Shown here one piece after another: positions 1-7,182 of a DNA stretch of 64,000 bases. The translations under genes and the position numbers were made by a program. The notes under the pieces are model-generated. The model had not been told where the DNA came from. It searched no databases and saw nothing but the letters and a program-made list of their open reading frames with translations. This stretch comes from Alphaproteobacteria bacterium. Its GTDB lineage: Bacteria > Pseudomonadota > Alphaproteobacteria > Micavibrionales > Micavibrionaceae. Numbering within the stretch: position 1 is the stretch's first letter; each line of letters opens with the position of its first letter. The stretch lies in NCBI GenBank assembly GCA_030427385.1, contig JAUHWR010000001.1, positions 2,042,042 through 2,106,041 on the forward strand. The letters are read 5' to 3'.

Positions 1-676
1 ATGGGCCGTGCCCCACAATGACTTTGCTGCCTGTCCATGGCATTGAGAGGAATTCTTCAATGTTTTTTTCAACGGAGATACGTCCGACATATAGCGCAAT
101 GGGTCTTGGCAGGTCGGGGAAGATGTCTGTTGTTTGATCGGGGTAAAAGATTGAAGGGTCAACCCCGCGTGTTAGGGGGGCAAAGGGGGGTGAAAAGCCG
201 TTATCCCGCAAAGTTTGTTCAAGTTTCTTTCCCGCTACAAAGACACAGAATGAGTGTCTGTGAAATCTGCGGACATACATCCAGCTGATGCGTTCCACCA
301 GATTTTTTGTGAAAGAAAGCGCGCGCGGAACGCGTTGTCCGATATAGGCGGCAAATTGCGTGTGATAGCAGGTGGAAAACGGAATGTTATGACGGTGGCA
401 AAAAGCTCTGGCGGCGCGTCCCAAGGGTCCCTCAACGGCGATATGGATGTGATCCGCATGATGGGCACGTATAGATTTTGCCAAACGGCGATTAGGAAAT
501 ACCACTAATTTAATTTCAGAATAGCCGGGGAGAGAAATTTTTTGTTGAAAATCTTCGGGGCCGATAATAGCCACATCATGCCCCATATCTGTTAATTCAT
601 GGGACAAGTTTTCGTATGTTTTGACAACGCCGTTTGTTTGCGGATGCCATGCATCGGAAATAATTAAAATTTTCAT
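1..676 (-). CDS. GT4-family glycosyltransferase, N-terminal part (cut by window edge)
   Basis: The minus strand reads open from an ATG at 676 to the window edge, giving about 225 residues without a stop. The N-terminus MKILIISDAWHPQTNGV, the stretch GVDPSIFYP and the motif LYVGRISVEKN are typical of the two Rossmann domains of GT4 retaining glycosyltransferases, such as the GDP-mannose-dependent mannosyltransferases that build glycolipids. The substrate cannot be told. The nucleotide-sugar-binding half (the usual E-x7-E region) lies outside the window. It is divergent from the gene starting near 741, with about 64 bases between them. Family confidence is good; the specific reaction is not assigned. 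Confidence 0.88.
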   Translation of the reverse strand, partial: MKILIISDAWHPQTNGVVKTYENLSHELTDMGHDVAIIGPEDFQQKISLPGYSEIKLVVFPNRRLAKSIRAHHADHIHIAVEGPLGRAARAFCHRHNIPFSTCYHTQFAAYIGQRVPRALSFTKNLVERISWMYVRRFHRHSFCVFVAGKKLEQTLRDNGFSPPFAPLTRGVDPSIFYPDQTTDIFPDLPRPIALYVGRISVEKNIEEFLSMPWTGSKVIVGHGP

Positions 677-740
677 CTGATGTACCATGCTTTTTGCTAT
701 GATATATTTCAAGAGAAAGAAGTGCGGGAAAGAATTTTTT

Positions 741-2099
741 ATGGGGCGATCTGTTTTGATTATCAAGTTATGGTGTTCACTGGGCATTCTGTTTTTGACG
801 TTTACAATGTCATCATCTGTGACAGCCGCAGAGAATTGTCAGATTATAAGAGAGGCGATTGAGCGGTTATATGCGCCGCGATTGGGCACGTACAGTTTAT
901 GGGATTTAACGAATGGCTCAGCGGATATAGAGCAGACATTCAGTGATTTTATATTAACGCAGGAGGATGAGGTGATTATGGCGGGCGCGCAGAATAATAG
1001 CACTCTGATCCGTCCCATTATTACCAAGATGAATCGCCGTGGCCGTATTTTATGGACATGGATGGATAAAAACCCGATGGGTGTCTCACGTCCCATACGG
1101 ATTTTAGAGCTGGTTAAAGAGAAAGAGGGATTTTTAGCCGTCGGTCAACTTTATAAGGGCGGCGTTGAAGACGCGATCTGGTTTGCAAGATTTAATTATG
1201 AGGGTAAAAAAACATCAGAAAGCATTCTTTCAGAGGCCAATAATCGCTATATTTATGGGGGGATTACACCCTCTATTAACGGCGCGGGATTTGTTGTGGC
1301 AGTTACTCAGGGGCGGCGCTCTAGGGATGCTGTATTGGCACAATCGAATGCAAAATTTATTATTTTGGATAAAAATCTTAAAAAGCGCTCGGAGCGCTCA
1401 TTTATTCCGGGGCCGCAGAATAAAGTGAGGGCGATTAAAGAATTTACCTCTGCTATCGGGGAGCGATATTATATTGCCGCCGGGGAAATGGATGATGGAT
1501 ATGGGCGCGTTGCGGGGTTGGTGATCCGCTTAGATGAATATGCGAATGTTGTATGGCAACGGATTTATCCGCGCGGGGCGGGGCTTCGTTTTCAAGATGT
1601 TGCCTCCTCTCAAACGGGGGATATTATATTAATCGGTGATGCCCAGCCCATACAGGAAGATATTCCGACAGCCGCAATGGCTATGAAAATATCATCCGAT
1701 AGCGGCACAGAAATATGGCAGAGATATTATATGCGCGATGATATCAGTTATAGCGCCCGCTCGATTGTGGTTGATGCTTATGATCGTGTCATGATGGTAT
1801 TGCAGGGTGAAAAAGATACCGGCACGCAATTTCAAGATCATGCGCGATTAATAACATTATCACCGCGCGGGGAAATTTTAGATGAATCCAGTTATACAGC
1901 GGGTAAGGGGGTTCATCCCACAAAAATCAGGTTAGAGAATAAGAAAACTTTCCTATTATCCGGGCAGGTTACCTTGGAAGTGCCAGACCCCGATGCCCCC
2001 GAAACCAAAGTAAAGCTTTCCAAGCAGGGGTGGTTTGTAGTAGGTGAAGGCATGGGAAATTACATTGATCCGTGCATCATCAAGCAACGAGCCTTCTGA
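741..2099 (+). CDS. secreted protein of unknown function, beta-propeller-like repeats
   Basis: I do not recognise a named family. I place the start at the ATG at 741, giving 452 residues, because this yields a clean signal peptide (hydrophobic core LWCSLGILFLTF, cleavage near TAA/EN). The in-frame ATG at 687 adds a Lys/Arg-rich stretch, and neither start has a strong ribosome-binding site. The mature protein has recurring units ending in W-x-x-x-Y or similar (ILWTWMD, VVWQRIYPRG, EIWQRYYMRD) alternating with blocks like 'G..I.....D' about 50-60 residues apart, which suggests a beta-propeller of periplasmic or outer-surface type. It ends one base before the next gene, so the two are probably co-transcribed. 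Confidence 0.75.
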   Translation: MGRSVLIIKLWCSLGILFLTFTMSSSVTAAENCQIIREAIERLYAPRLGTYSLWDLTNGSADIEQTFSDFILTQEDEVIMAGAQNNSTLIRPIITKMNRRGRILWTWMDKNPMGVSRPIRILELVKEKEGFLAVGQLYKGGVEDAIWFARFNYEGKKTSESILSEANNRYIYGGITPSINGAGFVVAVTQGRRSRDAVLAQSNAKFIILDKNLKKRSERSFIPGPQNKVRAIKEFTSAIGERYYIAAGEMDDGYGRVAGLVIRLDEYANVVWQRIYPRGAGLRFQDVASSQTGDIILIGDAQPIQEDIPTAAMAMKISSDSGTEIWQRYYMRDDISYSARSIVVDAYDRVMMVLQGEKDTGTQFQDHARLITLSPRGEILDESSYTAGKGVHPTKIRLENKKTFLLSGQVTLEVPDPDAPETKVKLSKQGWFVVGEGMGNYIDPCIIKQRAF

Positions 2100-2100
2100 T

Positions 2101-3087
2101 ATGGAAGAAGAAGACCAATTCTATAGTTTTGAGGTGGCAGAAGAATATGCCGGAGTCAGATTGGATAAATTTCTGACCATTAAGTGTATTGATGTCTCAC
2201 GCGGGCGTTTAAAGACGCTGGTGCAAGAAGAGCAAGTTTTAGTGGATGATGAGGTTATCTCCACGCCGTCATTTCGTGTCAAGACAGGGCAAACCATAGA
2301 GGTCACGGTTCCCCCCGCCGAAGTTTATGAAATTATTGCCGAGGATATTCCCCTGGATATAGTCTATGAGGATGAAGATTTACTGGTGATTAATAAATCC
2401 CCGGAGATGGTGGTTCATCCGGCGGCAGGAAACTGGGATGGCACATTGGTGCATGCCCTGTTGCATCATTGCCGCGATAGCCTGTCCGGTATTAACGGCG
2501 TGATGCGCCCGGGCATTGTGCACCGTTTAGATAAACAGACCAGCGGGTTGATTATTGTGGCCAAAAATGACCATGCCCATAATCATCTATCAGCGCAATT
2601 GGCGGATAGATCGCTTAGCCGTACATATCTGGCCTTGGTCGTTGGACAATTACAGCCGCTGATCGGCAAAGTGGAATATGCTCTTGGGCGTAATCCGAAA
2701 GACCGTATTCGCATCGCCGTGCGCACTGTGGGCGGTAAGTACGCTTTGACCCATTATAAAGTATTGGAATATTTCGGGGAGGCGTTATCGCTGGTGGAAT
2801 GTAAATTGGAAACCGGACGCACGCATCAGATTCGTGTGCACATGCAGGCAGTCGGGCATCCGCTGGTGGGTGATCCGTTATATGGGGAGCAGCCGACGCG
2901 CACCAGAAGTTTACTGAAAAAAAGTAATTACGAAGATGACACCATCGAAAAAATTATGACCTTTCCGCGGCAAACCCTGCATGCGAAAGAAATATCCTTT
3001 ATCCATCCGCGCACGGAAGAAGAAATGAGTTTTTCCGCGCCATTAGCGGATGATATGCAGGAGATCATTGAAATGTTGAAGGCGTAA
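2101..3087 (+). CDS. rluD: RluD-family 23S rRNA pseudouridine synthase
   Basis: This enzyme isomerises specific uridines of 23S rRNA to pseudouridine. With the ATG at 2101 it is 328 residues: an S4 RNA-binding domain at about 8-75 (GVRLDKFL) and the catalytic domain from about 85. The signature GIVHRLDKQTSGL at 138-150 holds the catalytic Asp144, and RTHQIRVH lies further on. The start at 2101 follows the previous stop after one base. An in-frame ATG at 2044 would overlap that gene and has an AGGTGAAGG stretch directly before it, so it cannot be excluded. RluC and RluD are hard to tell apart; the length and S4 domain fit RluD best. Confidence 0.9.
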   Translation: MEEEDQFYSFEVAEEYAGVRLDKFLTIKCIDVSRGRLKTLVQEEQVLVDDEVISTPSFRVKTGQTIEVTVPPAEVYEIIAEDIPLDIVYEDEDLLVINKSPEMVVHPAAGNWDGTLVHALLHHCRDSLSGINGVMRPGIVHRLDKQTSGLIIVAKNDHAHNHLSAQLADRSLSRTYLALVVGQLQPLIGKVEYALGRNPKDRIRIAVRTVGGKYALTHYKVLEYFGEALSLVECKLETGRTHQIRVHMQAVGHPLVGDPLYGEQPTRTRSLLKKSNYEDDTIEKIMTFPRQTLHAKEISFIHPRTEEEMSFSAPLADDMQEIIEMLKA

Positions 3088-3103
3088 TGCGCGTTTCCTT
3101 AGA

Positions 3104-4423
3104 TTAGAATAACTGCGAAATCGACGGCGGAATGAGGGAGAGGATGTTGAACTGGATTTGTTGTCTGGTTTGCAGCGCGAGGAGCTCGGCGCCTTTTTCG
3201 TTTTGATCGGCGATGGTCAAATCTGTACCGCCGCTTTTTAGGGTATTAATGCTGTTTTGGGTAAAGCTTTCGCGGGTGGAGATGACGGCCAGATCGTTGC
3301 TTAGGGTTCGTCCGTAATCTCTTAATACTTTTTTGGCATCTGCGACCTGCTCAATGGAGCTATCCAGTCTTTCAAGGGTTTGGAAATTTCGCTCTGATAG
3401 GCCGAGGCCTTTTGAAGTGGCATCCATGCCCTCGCTTTTGAGAAAGCTGGTGCGGGTTTCATTAAAAAATGTCGTGAGCGTCTCATTTTCCAGTAAATTC
3501 GTGCCGCGATAATGCGCGTCTTTGGCGAGGGCATCAATCTGGTTCAAAATGGTTTGATATTCTTGTTCATACTCAATGGCGCGTGGGATTTTTTCAGGCG
3601 CAATATAGGTTCCGTTTGCCTCATAGAGGGTCATATTTTGAAAGAGTGCATCACCGAGATCGGCAACGGCGCGGTCATCGTCATTGACGATGTGAAGTCC
3701 AGTAAAGTTACCGGTGAAATATTGTCCGACGGGGATTTCAATCGTGACCAGATCACCCGATCCATCATATTCAAAAGTCGGGGTCGGCGCGGAATAGATC
3801 AGGCCATTGGTTTGCAATCCGTGAATAAAAAAACGATCTGTGCTGTTTATGTAGTCCAAATCATTATCAAATCCGATGGCGGAAATTTCTGGCTCGTTCG
3901 TGCTTTGATATTCAAAGCGCAATACGGTATTTTCGGTAATGGTATAATCCAAATCAATGCGTTTCCATAGATTGCCATCCAAAAACAGAGACTGATTGTC
4001 ATTAAAGAAATTTATAACGCCCCCAATATCTTGCGGTGGGGCGTAACTTGTAAAATCTGCCAAGCTATCGGGGAAGACGTTGGGGACGGGATCGCTGGTT
4101 GTGCTGTAAAGTTCATTTTTAGCTTCGATTAGCAATGCCTCGGCTTGGTCGATTAATTTTAATATGGCTTCAACGCCTTGATCTGCCTCTTGAATCGAGC
4201 GAATGCTCTGATTGATATTATCCAGCAGGCGGGTCAGATCAGACGCCCGATTATTCAGGGCGCGTGCGCCAAAAAAGTTTTGCGCGTTGTCTAAAGCGGA
4301 ATTAACTTCATTACCGCTGGCGAGTTTTAATTCCGCTTTATTAATAGATCGTTGCGTCGATTGGATAGCCGTCAGCTGGCTTTTTCTTGCCCCTGTCAAT
4401 ATATTTCCAATTTCGTTTAACAT
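3104..4423 (-). CDS. flagellin
   Basis: This 439-residue protein is a flagellar filament subunit. The N-terminal coiled-coil region (SQLTAIQSTQRSINKAELKLASG, about 15-37, then NNRASDLTRLLDNINQSI) and the C-terminal helix ending ALQTRQQIQFNILSL match the conserved D0/D1 regions that pack inside the filament and carry the export signal. The middle third (about 110-300) is rich in Asn, Asp, Thr and aromatic residues and looks like a variable surface-exposed domain. No other flagellar gene is in the window, so it is a stand-alone flagellin locus. A sigma-54-like promoter lies just upstream on the same strand, as is common for late flagellar genes in alphaproteobacteria. Confidence 0.92.
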   Translation of the reverse strand: MLNEIGNILTGARKSQLTAIQSTQRSINKAELKLASGNEVNSALDNAQNFFGARALNNRASDLTRLLDNINQSIRSIQEADQGVEAILKLIDQAEALLIEAKNELYSTTSDPVPNVFPDSLADFTSYAPPQDIGGVINFFNDNQSLFLDGNLWKRIDLDYTITENTVLRFEYQSTNEPEISAIGFDNDLDYINSTDRFFIHGLQTNGLIYSAPTPTFEYDGSGDLVTIEIPVGQYFTGNFTGLHIVNDDDRAVADLGDALFQNMTLYEANGTYIAPEKIPRAIEYEQEYQTILNQIDALAKDAHYRGTNLLENETLTTFFNETRTSFLKSEGMDATSKGLGLSERNFQTLERLDSSIEQVADAKKVLRDYGRTLSNDLAVISTRESFTQNSINTLKSGGTDLTIADQNEKGAELLALQTRQQIQFNILSLIPPSISQLF

Positions 4424-4459
4424 ATCTTTGCGTTTTATTTTTTGTGCGTCTTTTATCGA

Positions 4460-4475
4460 TGCAAGAATAATGCCG
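4460..4475 (-). promoter_or_regulatory. sigma-54-like promoter of the flagellin gene
   Basis: Read on the minus strand the bases are CGGCAT-TATTC-TTGCA. The RpoN consensus is TGGCAC-N5-TTGCA, so GG and GC stand at the required spacing with ten bases between them and the -12 half is perfect. The element lies 37 bases upstream of the flagellin ATG. RpoN-dependent flagellins are known from Caulobacter. No activator site was identified. Confidence 0.6.
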
Positions 4476-4613
4476 TCAAATGCAATGGGCTTTTATTCCT
4501 ATATCTATAATCCTTCAGATGGATAGCCATGATGATATGACAGTCAACTTCAGAATCTGATTACAGTTTTTGAAAGGACAGCCAGTTATTAGAAAATAAT
4601 TAGGTTATAAAAC

Positions 4614-4642
4614 TTGCATTTACATAAAATTTTATATATATT
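4614..4642 (+). promoter_or_regulatory. sigma-70-type promoter upstream of rnr
   Basis: TTGCAT at 4614-4619 and TATATT at 4637-4642 are 17 bases apart in a very AT-rich stretch. The predicted start of transcription is near 4650. Nothing else in 4424-4613 on the plus strand looks like a gene. The transcript would run through two hairpins before the rnr start. Confidence 0.55.
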
Positions 4643-4649
4643 TGATATA

Positions 4650-4780
4650 TAAAGTTAAGTGTAAAGAAGTTAAGCGGCTGTTGGGGGACAGCATAAGTTT
4701 GGTAAATAATAAAAAAAATTAGGTTTCGAGTAATCTGGTAAAACTAAAAAGCCGTCTCTGGGGAGACGGCTTCTTTTTTT
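4650..4780 (+). ncRNA. possible small RNA or attenuated rnr leader
   Basis: This is inferred from the promoter at 4614-4642 and the terminator-like hairpin at 4751-4780, which bracket about 130 bases with no ORF. A first hairpin, GCTGT-TGGGGG-ACAGC at 4677-4692, sits early in it. Either the RNA ends at the hairpin and is a small RNA, or the hairpin works as an attenuator of the RNase R gene that starts 28 bases beyond. No known RNA family was recognised. Confidence 0.35.
4751..4780 (+). terminator. intrinsic terminator-like hairpin 28 bases before the rnr start
   Basis: GCCGTCTC (4751-4758), loop TGGG and GAGACGGC (4763-4770) form a perfect 8-bp stem followed by TTCTTTTTTT. It points into rnr on the plus strand. 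The other neighbour, the flagellin gene, is transcribed away from it. Confidence 0.75.
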
Positions 4781-4807
4781 GTCTTTCGCTTTCCGATAGA
4801 AACACGT

Positions 4808-7111
4808 ATGAATAAAGGAATGCAATTTAGCGCTGACACACTCTTGGCTTATCTGGGCGATGCCTCCCAACCAAAATCAAAAAAAGACATTGCGCGTAGC
4901 TTTGGCATTAAGGGCGAAGGTGAGCGAATTTTCCTTAAGAAAACTTTGAAGCAATTAGTGAATGAGGGGAAAATTATTCGTCTGATTGGCGCAACATATA
5001 GTTTACCGGAGGGATTGCCGGCGGTGAGTGTCATTCAGGTGACCAATATCGATATTGACGGCGATGTCATTGCCGCGCCGGAAGAGAAACATTTGCGCGA
5101 TATCCGCATTGAAGTACAGCCCGATAAAAAGGGGCATGTCGCCCTAAAAGAACAAGACAGGGTTTTGGCGAGTTTAAAAAAGCGCAAAGATGGCGTTTAT
5201 GAGGCCAAAGTCCTGAAAAAGCTGGATGATGATGTAGAGGCGGAACGTGTCTTGGGCTTGGTTGTACAAATGCGTGGTGGTTACATGTTAGAGCCCGCCA
5301 ATAAAAAGATCAAAGACCAGTTTGAGATTCCCGACTCTGATTTAAACGGGGCGACCGACGGGGATATGGCGGTTGCGGAAATTCAATCCGCGCACGGTAT
5401 GAAGCGCAAAAAAGTCAAGATTGTTGAGGTGATTGGTCATGCGGACGATCCCAAAGCGATTAGTTTATTATCATTACATGAATCCGGACTTAGGACTGAA
5501 TTCCCAGAGGAGGTTTTAAAAGCCACAGAAGGTATGAAAGTACCGCCGCTTGGAAACCGTGAAGATTTGCGTAAAGTACCACTGATTACCATTGACGGCG
5601 CGGATGCGCGTGATTTCGATGATGCGGTTTTTGCGGAGGAAGTCGAGGATGGCTTTCATTTGATTGTGGCAATTGCGGATGTGTCATTTTATGTGCGTCC
5701 GGGCAGCGCGTTGGATGAGGAAGCCTATTTACGCGGGAATTCCACATATTTCCCCGATCGCGTTTTACCGATGTTACCGGAGGGGTTATCGAATGATTTA
5801 TGTTCCATCCGCCCCAAAGAAGACCGTGCCTGTCTGGCGGTGCATATGTGGATTAACAAGCATGGAAAATTGCTGCGTCATAAATTTGTGCGTGCCCTGA
5901 TGCGTTCGCATGCGCGTTGCACCTATGAACAGGTTCAGGCGGCGCGTGATGGGATGCGTGACGATGTCACTGATACGATCTATGAGGATGTGATCAAGCC
6001 ATTATATGTGGTGTTTGATGTGTTAGTAAAAGCGCGTGAACAGCGCGGGGCGTTGGATCTGGATTTACCCGAGCGCCAGATTATGATTAATGAGGACGGC
6101 GATATGACGGGCGTGCAGCCGCGTAAACGTCTGGATGCCCATAAATTGATTGAAGAATTTATGGTGCTTGCCAATGTGGCCGCCGCCGAAGCGTTGGAAG
6201 CCAAGCGTGCGCCGTGTGTTTACCGTGTGCATGAACCGCCAAAAGCAGATCGCCTTCATAGCGCCGGAGAATTTATCGAAGGATTTGGCATGTCCCTGCC
6301 AAAGGGGCAGAATATCGCGCCGGGGCAACTTAATAAATTATTACATCAGGCATCGAAGCTGGATTATTCGCACCTTATTCATGAGGTGATTTTACGTACC
6401 CAGTCACAGGCCAGATATAGTCCGGTTAATCAGGGGCATTATGGGCTGGCGCTGGAGCGATATGGGCATTTTACATCGCCGATCCGTCGTTATGCGGATT
6501 TATTGGTGCATCGGTCATTGGTGGAAGCCTATGGCTTGGGTGAGGGCGGTTTAGCCGCAGGTGAGAAAGCCTCATTAGAAGAACGCGCGCAGCATATTTC
6601 AGACCGCGAGCGTAAATCAATTGAGGCCGAGCGTAATGCGGTTGACCGGTTTACCGCATCCTATTTGTCCGAGTATATCGGCGCAGTCTTTAGCGGGCGA
6701 ATTTCCGGTGTCACGCGCTTTGGATTATTTGTCGCATTGGATGAAACCGGTGCGGATGGCATTGTTCCCATTCGGTCTTTGGATAATGATTTTTATGTTC
6801 ATGATGAGGAACGCCACGCCCTGATCGGGCGTAGAACCAGAACGATTTACCGTCTTGGCGCGAATGTCATGGTGAAATTGGTTGAGGCGGATGGCTTGAC
6901 CGGATCAACAGTATTCGAGCTTGCCCCCGGTCAAAAAGGCGCAGAGATTGAAGGATTTGTTGAACCGAAAAAGTTTGCAAAACGCGATGAGCGCAGTAAA
7001 GGCGGAAAAAAAAGCGCGCATAAAAGGGATTTTAATCCTAATAAAGACAAAAAACCATTTAAGGGTAAAAAAAGTGGAAAACATAAGAGTTCTGGAAAAA
7101 AGAAATTGTAA
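4808..7111 (+). CDS. rnr: ribonuclease R
   Basis: A 767-residue processive 3'-5' exoribonuclease that degrades structured RNA. It has an N-terminal winged-helix region (about 1-70), cold-shock-like domains (about 70-240), the RNB catalytic domain (about 255-590), an S1 domain (GRISGVTRFGLFVALDE) and a Lys-rich tail (KKSGKHKSSGKKK). The four metal-binding Asp of the motif TIDGADARDFDDAVF are D263, D269, D271 and D272; TSPIRRYADLLVHR is also present. ATG 4808 is used, but the ATG at 4820 with AAAGGA just before it is also possible. The Lys-rich tail is typical of RNase R and helps unwind duplex RNA. A second RNB gene follows 71 bases downstream. Confidence 0.97.
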   Translation: MNKGMQFSADTLLAYLGDASQPKSKKDIARSFGIKGEGERIFLKKTLKQLVNEGKIIRLIGATYSLPEGLPAVSVIQVTNIDIDGDVIAAPEEKHLRDIRIEVQPDKKGHVALKEQDRVLASLKKRKDGVYEAKVLKKLDDDVEAERVLGLVVQMRGGYMLEPANKKIKDQFEIPDSDLNGATDGDMAVAEIQSAHGMKRKKVKIVEVIGHADDPKAISLLSLHESGLRTEFPEEVLKATEGMKVPPLGNREDLRKVPLITIDGADARDFDDAVFAEEVEDGFHLIVAIADVSFYVRPGSALDEEAYLRGNSTYFPDRVLPMLPEGLSNDLCSIRPKEDRACLAVHMWINKHGKLLRHKFVRALMRSHARCTYEQVQAARDGMRDDVTDTIYEDVIKPLYVVFDVLVKAREQRGALDLDLPERQIMINEDGDMTGVQPRKRLDAHKLIEEFMVLANVAAAEALEAKRAPCVYRVHEPPKADRLHSAGEFIEGFGMSLPKGQNIAPGQLNKLLHQASKLDYSHLIHEVILRTQSQARYSPVNQGHYGLALERYGHFTSPIRRYADLLVHRSLVEAYGLGEGGLAAGEKASLEERAQHISDRERKSIEAERNAVDRFTASYLSEYIGAVFSGRISGVTRFGLFVALDETGADGIVPIRSLDNDFYVHDEERHALIGRRTRTIYRLGANVMVKLVEADGLTGSTVFELAPGQKGAEIEGFVEPKKFAKRDERSKGGKKSAHKRDFNPNKDKKPFKGKKSGKHKSSGKKKL

Positions 7112-7182
7112 TTATTAGTAGTCTCTTATATGAATGTATGAATAAATAACATACAGCTATAAATAAAACGCTTGGGAGTGCT

